Shown here in pieces: positions 33,851-44,525 of a stretch of DNA of 64,000 nt (position 1 is its first letter; every line of letters begins with the position of its first letter). The stretch is from Agrocybe praecox. Taxonomy: Eukaryota > Basidiomycota > Agaricomycetes > Agaricales > Agrocybaceae. The notes under the pieces were generated by a model. The model ran no database searches. It was not told the DNA's origin and worked only from the letters and a program-made list of their open reading frames with translations. Location: positions 620,001 to 684,000 of the forward strand of contig OZ024851.1 in the NCBI GenBank assembly GCA_964017145.1, written 5' to 3'. A program made the translations under genes and the position numbers.

Positions 33851-36800
33851 AGCACGTCCTGAAGAGTACTGTTATGAGTCGTTGTGTTTTTCGTTAGCGT
33901 CGACAGGGTATCCGGCACGTTGGGTCTTGTGTATTTGTACGTCACGCATCACGGCCAAATACCGGCGATATCGCTTGCCGACCGACCGCAAAATGATCAC
34001 ATATTTTCAAGAGAACATCGGATCGACTGGGAGGGAGCCTGGAGCCTGGAGCCTGGAGCCTCGGCACAGTCCGGCCATCGCTCACGTGCACTTTACACTA
34101 TTGTCCCGATAGTGTGAGTTCGTCGTCGTCAGTGTTCCCTCTATTAGCAATGGTGCATTCACTAGAGTGAGACTCCGAACTATATACTCTACTGCACATA
34201 ATGGGCACCCTTGATTTCAACCTACCATCAATGATCAGGTGAACCGGTCAGCTTCAAAGCTCTAGTCAACTTCATGAAACATGGTCTGCCTGCCATAGAA
34301 ACTATCACTGAGATGTCGATTAACGGTGATGGACAACCCCGTGGGCCGTCCTATACAAGCACTTTGGACAAAAGCATATCAACACCTTAGGAAGAGCATT
34401 GAATGTGGGCTTCGAAAAGAGGTTAGACATTTTGTGGGCTTGAGGAGTTGCAAAAAGAAAGAAACTGTTGCTAGCCAAGGAGGAATACGAAATGACGTCG
34501 ACGGATACAGGGTGTTGCAAAAAATTTCATTCTTGTGTGGAAAGGAATATACATGATCATTAGGAGGAAAGGAGCCACCTCGAGTGACTACGAGTTCAAA
34601 TTATCTGATAGAAGGACCAAAGAAGGACCCCACATATTTGACAAGTATGGGTGTTGAGAGAGAGGATCAAGGGAGGGGGAGAAAATGTGAGCGGGCACTT
34701 CATCAACGCCAGACATGCCGACCGAGTGCCGGAGTGTCACATGCTGTGGGGGGAAAAACCGAGGCTCGTGACTACAGGCTCCAGGCTCCGTCCCAGCCGA
34801 TCCGAACTTCTGATTTTCAACCACCGCTCTCAGTTCCCAAAACGCCGCTCGTCTGGTGCGCTCGAGCAAGCATTCCAATCCCTTTTTGTTGTTGTTCATA
34901 GTCGTTACCCACGGGCGCCGAACCGTCTCTCTATATTTCTCTCGAGGATCTCTCGAGAGCCTTAAATTAATTAATTAAGTTCTCTCGCTAAGCACCAAAC
35001 TGTTTCCTGGATCAACGGTGCTACAATACTTACATGAGCTCTGTGTTCCTCATAGCCGGGTATTCGGTCCCAGTACGCACCGCGTTTGTACGCATTATGC
35101 ATTGCTCGCCATAGGAATGTTCTCGTTCTTGTAGGAGTTGTTTTCGATCGTAGGGATCTCCATATTTCGGCGGCGGTGGGGAGTTCAGTGGATATGTCTG
35201 CGGCTGCAAAACGTGCGCGATCTAGGTTCTCTGCTTTTGCCTGCCTTACTGACGTGGGTCCTTTTGGCGCCCTTATTTTCTTGAATGGACCAGACTGGGT
35301 CATCGAGGATAGTGTTGCTCCCCGAATTGCAAAGACCTCTGGACCGGTGGCAAGGACCTGGACTCTTCTCGTTGACAGGTCGTCTATAGCATCGATGACT
35401 TCCTTCAGACTCTCAGCTGGCTTTACCGGCCCCTCCACTGTTCCTTTACCAGGCCTTTGTGGTATCCGCGCCGTCATGACTTGCAAGATGTTCCTCTCTA
35501 ACATGTTCCTCCAGTTTCGGGCCTAGTTTGATATTCACTTGGCGGATAGGGCGTTGAGCAGCGGCAGGGAGGAGATCACGACGTCAAGCGGTGTTTCCTG
35601 AGGCATAGTCTGCATGGCCAGCAGCAGCAAGTGTCCCTCACATTCCATTTTCGAGGATTCGGCCCCTCAACGTTCAACATCAATGCCCGTGCGGCGGTTC
35701 TTTCTTTCCTGGGCTCAGCTACATATAGCCTTCAAAGGAGCGCTCTCGGTTCCTACTTGTCCGTTCGATGGAACTTATCCTAACTACGGTTTCGCGGAAG
35801 GTTAGATCTGTCTGCTCTCCCTCTGCAGGTGCCTCCTCCCTCGTCGTCCTTTCTCCAAAGACTCGGAACTTTTCCCAAGGTGTCTTTCCCGTTGCCATTC
35901 CCTTCGAGATCTGTTATCTTTTACCCCCCCCAAAATGGGAATTTCCACATCCATGTCACTCGTCCGCGGCGCCTTTCGTCTTGAGCCCAGCGCGGGGCTA
36001 GTGTGGATAGACAGCGATTCGCCGCCTCTCTGCACTTTGTCGGGTGTGAGCAAGCATCTTTTCCTTCTCGCTGCCGCGCACACCTGGCAGAGACAGTTTT
36101 TTTCCCCACTATAGTTTTGAAACGATGTGAACCGTTATGAGTTCGGGTGAAGAGGTGAGACGAGGCGGAATCGTCTCGGGGTTCTAAACCTCTTGGTGAT
36201 GAAAGGAGTGTGTGTGTGGAGATGCGAGTGAGTGGATAGGATCGTAATTCAATGCATGGAATGTAGCGTAGCGTATGTAAAATGATGAGACAGGTACTAT
36301 TCTTCTGCTGGGGAGTACAAAACGAGTAGGACTACTGTTTTATAGGTAATTCTACTTGAAGCGATACTCAGGAGGCAGAATCTGAAATATAATCGAATGG
36401 GGAAGGTTTATCTAGGCGAAAAGGCAATTTCCAAGGGAAATTAAACAAGCGACGGACTACCCCTAAGGATGCTTCGCTGGCAGAAAGGAAAATAAACTAA
36501 AAGGGTAATATAAGGAAAAGGGGGAATGGCTTCGGTCCGAAATGTTGGCTGCGCGTCGAGATGGCGTGTTTGTGTCGGTTTCGGGCGTAGGCAAGGTGCG
36601 TACCTTACAGTTTAATGGGAGTTTCTCGGTTACGAAATTGGCCAGCTGTCCCATTGTCCTGCTTTCATGGATCGCGTTCTGGCAGATTGCCCATCCGCCT
36701 CCTGCGGTGTTTCGTTGTTTTGCGGTACCAGGCGGACATCGCACGTTTAACTTCCGTTGTCGGGAGAGGGGTCTAGGGCCACGTTGGAGCAATCCAGTCT

Positions 36801-36990
36801 GCGGCTGGATAGAGTTGTTGGGTTTAGAAACGCGTCGAGCAGCCTCGCACGATGGCGGTAGTGGTACAAGGATGGAATTTGATTCGGCTATGTACGCGTA
36901 CGCGTCGCACTGTCACACATCTGTACATCTAAGTAATCTAATCGGGCTGTTGCAGGTTGCACTGCCACACCTGATAATAGCCTATAGGTC
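33851..36990. repeat. Duplicated repeat, copy 1 (retroelement-derived)
   Basis: Parts of this 3.1-kb stretch are repeated in copy 2 (39026-40545). The left end near 33851, the block 34815-35500 and the block 35570-36850 each have a match there. Copy 1 has extra material at about 34000-34800, including four tandem seven-base units near 34043-34070. It contains the LINE-type fragment at 34971-35504. No long terminal repeats or clear target duplication were found. Confidence 0.6.
34971..35504 (-). mobile_element. Fragment of a non-LTR (LINE-type) retrotransposon polyprotein C-terminus
   Basis: A 177-aa open frame. Its diagnostic part is 'LPTAAEIWRSLRSKTTPTRT' followed by 'FLWRAMHNAYKRGAYWDRIP', the segment that precedes the zinc-binding region in the C-terminal part of many basidiomycete LINE-type elements. 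The expected cysteine motif after 'GYEEHRAH' is lost, and no reverse transcriptase domain is present upstream. It is a dead fragment, repeated with deletions in copy 2 at about 39340-39650. Confidence 0.6.
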
Positions 36991-37185
36991 GTTATCTCTG
37001 GCCCACAATACGACGCAATCATGTTTGATGCATGATGATTGAATCTATCCAACCACTACTAACTTAGAGCAGAAAAATATGGGACACGAGAGCATAGAAT
37101 GTAATTGAATTACCCGACTATTTCAAAATGATAAATTGGGACCCTTCAATCCGATACACGCAATCAACAGGTCACATCCTAAGTT

Positions 37186-38196
37186 CTAACGAATTGCATT
37201 TTTTCCACTAGGATATGGAGCATTTGCACTCTCTCCGAGCGTACTGTATGATGGAGGAAGGATATTTCTATCCCTTGACAAAATAAACGGTGTGACATTT
37301 GGCGAATTTCGCATATTAGAGTCCTCTTCTGGATGCATCAACCTTTCTGGAAGAGCCGTGTGTTGTGTTAGCTTCTATAGATTTTATGGATGAACTCGTA
37401 AAATCTCACGCTCTCTGATCCTCCGCCGTCTGATCACTAAGCACATAATGAAGATACATGCCAGCAATATGGCTATAAAAGACATCACGCCTAGCATGAT
37501 AGCTCCTAGAGTACTGATGCGTGGTCCGTTATTAGGTTTGTTCGAATTGCTTCCTCCAGTGGGCTGTAATGAATCAGGCGGATCGGACGTTTTCTGTGGG
37601 ATTTGAGAGAAACTCGAGCCCAATGAAGGGGGAATAACTGATGTGGGCTTTGGCTCTGAGATAGAAGAAGTTGAACGCGATGAAGCATTCCCGGGATCAG
37701 AAGAGGGTAGAATTGCTGCAGCGAGCGATGAATCAGAGTCCACTTTGATATAATCCAAGAAAAGGGAGCCCTCGCTCTGGATTGTTATAACCAGCGTGTG
37801 GCTTACGTTTGGAGCCAAGCGACTTGCTTGAAAAAATGTCATGTTCAGTTGTGTCGCATTTTGGAACACAATCGGTTGAAATGTGGTTTGCGGGCCATTG
37901 TCGATACTATAGAGCGATATAGGCGGAGGGATATGACTACTCTCATCCTGATTAACACTCGGCACCGCGCCAAACACTGTGATACTCGTTCCTAAGGTTC
38001 ATTCAGCATTACTGGCACTGAAAACCTTTTGTGTTCTCTTACCGTTGAAAATGAGAGTCGCATTGGCACCTGGCGTATTGCACCCTGAGAGTGTTGCATT
38101 GAAATCTTCAGGCTTTTTAACCTTCTGTCTCCACGCTTCCGGCGGTGAGTATGCAATAAAAGGACTGCGATCATCTAAAATTGTACTAGAAGGCAT
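37186..38196 (-). CDS. Array member I: mosaic single-pass membrane protein, PPxY tail (298 aa)
   Basis: Exons 38043-38196, 37410-37991 and 37186-37346, phase-1 introns, 897 nt in frame. The first intron (51 nt) contains an in-frame TGA, which confirms that this segment is an intron throughout the family. The ectodomain runs from 'LDDRSPFIAYSPPEAW' to 'GSLFLDYIKV'. The stalk is double: it begins A-like ('STSSISEPKP') and continues F/G-like ('IPQKTSDPPDSLQPTGGSN'). The helix is 'AIMLGVMSFIAILLACIFIMCL' with 'VIRRRRIRER' after it. The tail has 'MRNSPNVTPFILSRD' and 'LPPSYSTLGE' (still PPxY) and ends 'PSGKNAIR'. This copy seems to keep the junction between the two lineages that A and G show separately. 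Confidence 0.84.
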
Positions 38197-38218
38197 GAAG
38201 GGCTAAAATGAGAATAAA

Positions 38219-38239
38219 CTATGAAGCATCAGTCTTCAT
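38219..38239 (-). promoter_or_regulatory. Conserved six-codon upstream ORF of array member I
   Basis: Reads M-K-T-D-A-S-stop, ending 22 nt before the main start at 38196. A TATA-like box (TTTATA) is near 38298-38303. Confidence 0.55.
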
Positions 38240-38460
38240 ATGGAATAGAAAGGATCAGACGAAGGATGGGAAGGATGGCAAGTATCAAGAACATACCTTT
38301 ATACCCCTTTCCCATAAATACCTCGCAGGGCAAGATCGTATTAAGATTGACAAGTCTCATCGTTGCATCACAGGATTAATAGCTGTTGATATCTTTTGAC
38401 GCGGACATGGCATATTATTTATGATACGGTTCAGCAAAAGACATTGACGAAATACAAAAG

Positions 38461-38556
38461 ATGATTTCCCGATCTTGTACAATTTCGATTCGAAACTTTG
38501 TGCATGCGTCGTCTCGTCGAACATCAGAATCAGAATCAATCAGATATTTTATTGTC
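38461..38556 (-). promoter_or_regulatory. Conserved upstream block of the clade 1 genes (copy at member I)
   Basis: Same block as at 29941-30036 and 32001-32095, 265 bp upstream of the I start. Confidence 0.5.
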
Positions 38557-38659
38557 AAGTCAACAATATCATCAAGTCATGATCCGACTCATCCGAGCTC
38601 CGGTGAAGATAAAAGACAAAATTACCCAATCTACGAGTCAAAAATATCAACTGCGCATA

Positions 38660-39020
38660 AAATACAGCGCTTGATGCAACAGATCTAGTCTCCCCTTCTA
38701 CGTCTGTGCCATAAGGTTGTTGCCCAGTCGCCCTCACCCACGATGAGTTTGGTTTGTGCGATAATTATTAATATATTAGTCCCGGAAGAAACGAAGTCCA
38801 CGTCAATGTTGAGTGTTACAGACTTACCAGCAGTCTTCTCCTGAGTTAGACATCTCCCTTCAAGCTCCTTCGGGTTTGTATATGCCCCAAAATCTGTGCT
38901 ATCACTATTCCTGGGTCCCTTATTCAAAAATTCTTGCTTTTCTTCCTTTTGTACCACAATTTCCAGCTGACGCGAATTTGGTCCTCTTTTTTTCTTCCAT
39001 AAAAAGAATAATTGCCCAGG
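38660..39020 (-). pseudogene. Array remnant J: tail end of an H-type gene cut by a repeat
   Basis: What remains is the basic flank after the helix ('LFFLWKKKRG', in shifted frame), the tail 'VQKEEKQEFLNKGPRNSDST', 'GAYTNPKELEGRCLTQEK' and a last exon reading 'SSWVRATGQQPYGTDVEGE' and 'SVASSAVFYAQ'. The acceptor before the last exon has changed from CAG to CAA, and the stop codon TAG has become TTG. Upstream of about 39020 the gene is replaced by repeat copy 2. It is clearly dead, but it preserves the tail frame that member H has lost. Confidence 0.75.
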
Positions 39021-39025
39021 ACAAC

Positions 39026-40545
39026 AGCACGTCCTGAAGAGTCATGTTATGGGTCGTTGGGTTTTTCGCTAGCGTCGGCAGGGTGTCCGGCACGTCGGGT
39101 CGTATGTGTTTGTACATCAAGGTCGGGTCCAAATACCGGCAATATCGCTTGCCGACGACCACGAAATCTTCAACCACCGCTCTCAGTTCCCGAAACGCCG
39201 CTCGTCTGTGAGCGCTCGAGCAAGCATTCCAATCCCAATTTTTTTGTTCATCGTCGTTACTCACAGGCGCCGAACCGTATCTCTCTCGAGGATCTCTCGA
39301 AGGCCTTAAATTGATTAATTTAGTTCTCTCGCTAAGTTCTGTCCCAGTACGCACCGCATTTGTACGCATTATGCATTGCTCGCCATAGGAATGTTCTTGT
39401 TCTTGTAGGAGTTGATTTCGATCGTAGGGGTCTCCATATTTCTGTGGCGGTGGGGATATTTCGGCGGCTGCAAAACGTGCGCGATATAGGTTCTCTGCTT
39501 TTGCCTGCCTTACTGACGTGCGTTCTTTTGGCGCCCTTATTTTCTTGTATAGCCCAGACTCATTGACAAGTCGTCTATAGCATCGATTACTTCCTTCAGA
39601 CTCTCAGCTGGCTTTACCGGCCCCTCCACTGTTCCTCTACCAGGCCTTTGTGGTATCCGCGCCGTTATGAACATGTTCCTCCAGTTTCGGTCCTCGTTTG
39701 ACATTCACGACGGCAAGCGGTGTTTCCTGAGGCATAGTCTGCATGGCCAGCAGCAGCAAGTATCCCTCACATTCCATTTTCGAGGTATTCGGCCCCTCAA
39801 TATCAATGCCTACGCGGCGGTTCTCTCTTTCCTGGGCCCAGCCACATATAGCCTTCAAAGGAGCGCTCTCGGTTCCTACTTGTCCGTTCGATGGCACATA
39901 TCCTAACCGCGGTTTCGCGGAGGTTTGGATCTGTCTGCTCTCCCTCTGCAGGTGCCTCCTCCCTCGCCGTCCTTTCTCCAAAGACTCGGAACTTTTCCCA
40001 AGGTGTCTTTCCCGTTGTCATTCCCTTCGAAATCTGTTATTTTTTACCCCCCAAAAATGGGAATTTCCACATCCATGTCACTCGTCGGTGACGCCTTTCG
40101 ACTTGGGTCTTGGGTCCCAGCGCGGGGGTAGTGTGGATAGAGAGCGGTTCGCCGCTTCTCTGCACTTTGTCGGGTCCGGGGTGTGAGCAAGCATCCTTTC
40201 CTTCTCGCTGCCGCGCGCACCTGGCAGCGACTGTTTTTTTTTTCCCCACTATGGTTTAATGGGAGTTTCTCGGTTGCGAAATCGGATAGCTGTCCCATCG
40301 TCCTGATTTCATGGATCGCGTTCTGGCAGATTGCCCATTCGCCTCCTGCGGTGTGTTTCGTTGTTTTGTGGTACCAGGCGGACATCGCACGTTTGACTTC
40401 CGTTGTCGGGAAGGGGGGTCTAGGTCCACGTTGGAGCAGTCCAGTCTGCGGCTGGATAGGGTTGTTGAGTTTGGAAATGCGTCGAGCAGCCTCTCAAGAG
40501 GGCTGTAGTGGTCAAAGGAAGCTGTATTCGGGTAATGCGCGACGC
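39026..40545. repeat. Duplicated repeat, copy 2 (retroelement-derived)
   Basis: It matches copy 1 piecewise: 39026-39160 with 33851-33985, 39170-39660 with 34815-35470, and 39700-40500 with 35580-36840. Deletions of different sizes separate the blocks. The left end lies exactly where remnant J loses homology to member H. Confidence 0.6.
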
Positions 40546-40838
40546 GCTGGCATAAAGAACATGATATAATCTAATCAAGAAACCCTGACAGAGTGCAGTG
40601 CCACAACGTTCCAGCGACGACGGGGCCGTCCTTCAAGCTTCATGTTTTAGTTTTCGTTTATGTTCTTTTATTTTTCTGTTCCACGATATATCGAACAGAC
40701 CGGTCATCAATACGGCGACGATCACATATTACCATCTTCCTCCGCTGTACAGCCCAGCTGTTGCAACAAGTCTCAGTTCAGGCCTCCATGAGATCACAAT
40801 ACTATTATCATATATTACCACCAGGTGAGGTGCCCGCT

Positions 40839-41803
40839 CTACTGTGCGTAAAATACAGGCCCTGATTCCACGGATCTAGTCTCTACTTCTTTCGGTTGAG
40901 GATGGTTCCAAAACGTGCTCATCCAGGACGAGTCTGATTAGTTAGATGACCATCAATATTATTATCACTGAACTACTAAAACGGTGGAGACGTACCAGTC
41001 CTTTTTGCCTGGGCCGGAAAACCTTCTTCAAGTGATTTCGGATTGAAGTTTCCTCCGACATAAGTGTCATCGCTGCCTTGATTTCCGGAGAACATCTTTA
41101 TATTTCCTTCTTGCGGTGGCCGCGACTTGTGCGCTCGCTTCCTCTTTCCTAGGAAGAAGAAAACAGCACACAGGATTGTGACGAAGGACAAGATGCTTAG
41201 AACTATGGCGATGATTCCATCTGTAGAAATTCCATCGCGATGAGAATCGTCGTGAGAATCGTCGTGAGAGCCGCCGCTCGGTCCTCCGTGGTCATTGTTA
41301 ATATGTCCAATCTTTGGGGTACCCATTCCTTCTCTGCGAGACGAATTGGAAACAGGCTCCACCTCAATCCAGTCCAAGAGGAACGATCCGTTTCCCATCA
41401 CGGTTACGACCAGTGTATGGCTTATGTTGGGAGCCAATTGACTGGCTTGAAAAAAGGTTACGTTGCGCTGTGTCATATTTTGTACGATAGGTTGGAATAT
41501 AGTCGTTGAGCCATTGTCAATCCTGTACATGGACATGGATGTAGGGTGGTTTTGAGTGTGTTTAGCGCTCCCACTTATTGTGCCCATAATCTTGATAGCG
41601 GTACCTGTGGAGCTTTCAGAAGCTGGATTAGAGAACCAAAAGATTACTTATGTACCGTTGAAAGTCAAAGTGGCATTGGAACCTGATGTGTTGCACTCTG
41701 TTACTGTCCCATTGAAGTCTTGCGGTTTTCCCGTCAGTCTCCATGCGCTTTGTGGAGAGTATATAATAGAAGGGCTGCGATCATCGAAAGTTTTGGAAGA
41801 CAT
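40839..41803 (-). CDS. Array member K: single-pass membrane protein, VFYA tail (283 aa)
   Basis: Exons 41656-41803, 40996-41604 and 40839-40933, phase-1 introns, 852 nt in frame. It is the intact sister of member D. The ectodomain runs from 'FDDRSPSIIYSPQSAWRL' to 'GSFLLDWIEV' with several sequons. The stalk is Gly/Ser/His/Asp-rich with a repeated 'SHDD' unit. The helix is 'GIIAIVLSILSFVTILCAVFFF', then 'LGKRKRAHK'. The tail has 'FNPKSLEEGFPAQAKRTG' and the last exon 'DSSWMSTFWNHPQPKEVE' ending 'SVESGPVFYAQ'. The first intron (51 nt) contains an in-frame TAA, so it must be spliced. This is the best reference for the VFYA tail. Confidence 0.84.
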
Positions 41804-41820
41804 GAAGAGAGAGAATGGAC

Positions 41821-41841
41821 CTATGAAGCACCAGTCTTCAT
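41821..41841 (-). promoter_or_regulatory. Conserved six-codon upstream ORF of array member K
   Basis: Reads M-K-T-G-A-S-stop, ending 17 nt before the main start at 41803. A CTATATATG box is at about 41896-41904. The motif GCGTCTAAATTTG at 42158-42170 lies further upstream. Confidence 0.55.
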
Positions 41842-42342
41842 ATGAGCAATGAGAAGTTGAGAGCACAGGAATGTCCTTACAGTTTATCGTATTCTCTATA
41901 TATGTTGTCAGCAACTCAACAACCAGTCAAAAGCGAGATGTGATCATTGGCCAGCGTAATTCTCATCAGTTACTGTCCTTTGATTCATTTTGATTTCTGA
42001 TCGTAACTGAATCCTGATATTCCTTTGCGAATTATGCTATTCCAAAATTCTATGATTGTAGTCTCCATTCGACGTTTTATACCAAACTGGTACCCATCGA
42101 ACTGTTGCTCCGTACAAATTAACGCAAGGCTGGCCCGTAAATCTATTTATAGCCTGAGCGTCTAAATTTGAATGCCAAGTAACCAAGACAGGCAGTGCAA
42201 ATCATTATAAATGGTATGTACAAAATATCATGTTTTTTTTCAGATGATGATCTCCACAACGACACCAAGATATATCTCATGCTGCTAGATAGGTTGCCAC
42301 CTTCTTCTAGTCTGATAATAGGGTCCATCGCGCGCCCACGTC

Positions 42343-43297
42343 CTAACCAATATCACTCTTCCCACTCTGATATGGAATATTTGCACTCTCTCCAAGCACA
42401 CTAGTATATGGTGGAGGAAGGGTTGTAATACTATCTCTCAGTAGAACAAACGGTGTGACGTTTGGCGAAGTTCGCATATCAGGGTCCACCCCCGTATGCA
42501 TGAGCCTTCCTGGAAGAAGTGCGCGTTATATCAGTTTCCATGGATCTCATACAAGAACTTATAAGCCTCACGCTTTCTGATCCTCCGTCGCCTGATCACC
42601 ACATACATGATACAGATACATACCAGCAATAGGACTATGAAAGATATTACACCGATAATTGCCCCTAGAGGTATACTGATGCGCGATCCATTATTAGGCC
42701 CATTCAAGCCTGATGTGTTGTTTCCCCCAGTGGGCTGTAAATTAGGTAGAACAGGGGTTTGATCTGTGGTTTTTGGGAGACTTGAGGTCAATGAAGGGGG
42801 AGGAATTGCAACGGCGGGTAATGTGCCAGAGTCCACTGTAATATAATCCAAGAAAAACGACCCTTCGGTCTGCATTGCTATAACGAGCGTGTGGCTCACG
42901 TTTGAAGCCAAGTGACTTGCTTGAAAAAATGTCGTGTTCGTTTGGGTGCTATTTTGGAGAAGTTTTGGAAAAAATGTCGTTTGGGGGACATTGTCGATAC
43001 TATAGAATGATATAGGGGGGGTAATATTCTGATTGAAGTCCTCATTCTCCTCCGCACTCGGCAGAGTGCCAAACACCGCGATACTTGTTCCTACGTCATA
43101 TTTAGCTTTAACACTCAAATTTCAGGATTTATCTCTGTTACCATACCGTTGAAAATCAGGGTCGCAGTGGCACCTGGCGTATTGCACCCTGAGGTTGTTA
43201 AATTGAACTCCTGCCCACTTCCAGCCTCCAGTCTCCACGCGCTCGGGGGTAAGTATGTGATAAAGGGACTGCGATCATCGAAGGTTGTAGAGGACAT
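42343..43297 (-). CDS. Array member L: single-pass membrane protein, PPxY tail (278 aa)
   Basis: Exons 43147-43297, 42572-43090 and 42343-42509, phase-1 introns, 837 nt in frame. The ectodomain runs from 'FDDRSPFITYLPPSAWRL' to 'GSFFLDYITV'. The stalk has 'TPVLPNLQPTGGNNTSG', related to F and G but more divergent. The helix is 'AIIGVISFIVLLLVCICIMYVV' with 'IRRRRIRKR'. The last exon gives 'MRTSPNVTPFVLLRD', 'LPPPYTSVLG', and ends 'QSGKSDIG'. An upstream in-frame hydrophobic stretch could mimic a signal peptide, but it has no ATG and lies in the conserved leader. Confidence 0.82.
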
Positions 43298-43314
43298 GAA
43301 GAAATAAAATGAGC

Positions 43315-43335
43315 CTATAAAGCACCAGTCTTCAT
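43315..43335 (-). promoter_or_regulatory. Conserved six-codon upstream ORF of array member L
   Basis: Reads M-K-T-G-A-L-stop, ending 17 nt before the main start at 43297. A CTATATATG box lies near 43404-43412. Confidence 0.55.
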
Positions 43336-44240
43336 ATGAAATCGAAAATATCAAACCAAGGACGGTAAGGATGAGGTTCGCTACGACGATCGTCAAGACT
43401 TCGGCTATATATGATTTCTAATTTCGTACCAGGTGTTACGCGTTACGTTTAACATCATGTCAAGCAGTCTGACAACAGTTCATCAAAACTCCCACCGTTA
43501 CCCCGCGGGTCAGTGATAGGTAGCTGTTCATATCTTTTTAATGTGTCATACAAAGCAATTCACCGAGCTACCCTAAGACGGTTTTCTGATCTCGTGCAGT
43601 TTATATTTGCAAGTAGGCAAAATTTGACCACTGTCGTATGGAGGGGAGTCGAAAAGCAGCTAGTAAGATCAACAATCATCTTGTCATCAGATATCTCTAA
43701 TGACTCTTCCAACACGGTCACCGTAAAAATTCAATGAACATTAGACACGAAGGACCAGCCAAAATCGACTCAGAGTGAAGCCGTTGGAGATGGCTATGAA
43801 AAACGTCTCTGGCCACGTAGAGTATCTCAAACAGTGCTCTCACCTGCCATACCTGGTCAACTCAATTTTGAGAAAGCATATTTGATTCCTCCAACAAAAT
43901 TTCTTGATGGCTTTCGAAGACTCCGTTCGTGTATATCAGAAAAATGGCCATCCGATAAAGTCAAGCTAACCGCCTGGGAAATTATGGTGGAAATTTACAC
44001 CACAATTCGCCCGTGGGATTCATCAATAGTCACATTTTAGCTCCTAGTCAAGTTTTCAGGATTGCCTGGGAGGCCACTCAGTGCCTCGCCTTCGAAAAAA
44101 AATCCTTTTCTCCGCTTTGAACCTTTCCGCCTCCTAACCATAAAGCGGCGGTAAGCCAGTCCGCCAGAATCCCTTTCGCAATGACATCAACATCTCCGTC
44201 TCTGAGACCGATCCCCCTCCCCCTCACAACGAACACGAGC
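43336..44240. other. Upstream region of array member L
   Basis: A degenerate form of the upstream block of F, G and I may lie near 43575-43640. A 68-codon plus-strand frame at 43834-44040 has no recognised features and may belong to the decayed retroelement to its right. Confidence 0.35.
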
Positions 44241-44460
44241 GTTCCCGCGGAGAACGATGCATAGTACGTACCGTGTTGGGAATTGTTTAAGGGAAACCCC
44301 AGGCTTTGAAAACATGCTGCATGCCGCGTCTGCGGGACAGAAGAAACGACGACACATATTTTCACTGAGTGCCGAGCTTCAGGCCAAGGGGCAGAATGGG
44401 AAGCGGCAAAGAAATTAAATGGCAGACTTGAAACAACCATATTTCAATGTAATAGAGTGA
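44241..44460 (+). mobile_element. Zinc-binding region of a LINE-type reverse transcriptase, remnant
   Basis: The plus strand reads 'AACRVCGTEETTTHIFTEC' at about 44310-44366, followed by 'SGQGAEWEAAKKLNG'. The C-x2-C-x7-H-x4-C spacing is that of the zf-RVT segment at the C-terminus of LINE-type elements. Reading frame upstream is broken and no reverse transcriptase domain is visible. It is a fragment of a family different in sequence from the copy at 34971-35504. Confidence 0.65.
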
Positions 44461-44525
44461 CGCAGATACATAGATGCGACGTTTTGACGAGATAGTAATA
44501 TGTTCACTGCATTCTGATACATGTC

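Noticed and set aside
34043..34070. Four tandem seven-base units
   Set aside because: Too short and isolated to suggest more than local slippage; mentioned only inside the repeat entry.
35802..36792. Several 60-110-codon frames in repeat copy 1, some with Cys-rich stretches
   Set aside because: They recur with frameshifts in copy 2 and give no consistent protein; a degraded retroelement open frame is possible but could not be supported.
43297..43396. Upstream in-frame extension of member L resembling a signal peptide
   Set aside because: It starts with TTG, lies in a leader conserved as DNA in other members where it is not in frame or has no ATG, and overlaps the conserved upstream ORF. A missed 5' exon is left as a finding to test.
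44078..44440. A 120-codon minus-strand open frame
   Set aside because: The plus strand of the same segment encodes a zinc-binding retroelement motif with correct Cys/His spacing, so the minus frame is its shadow.
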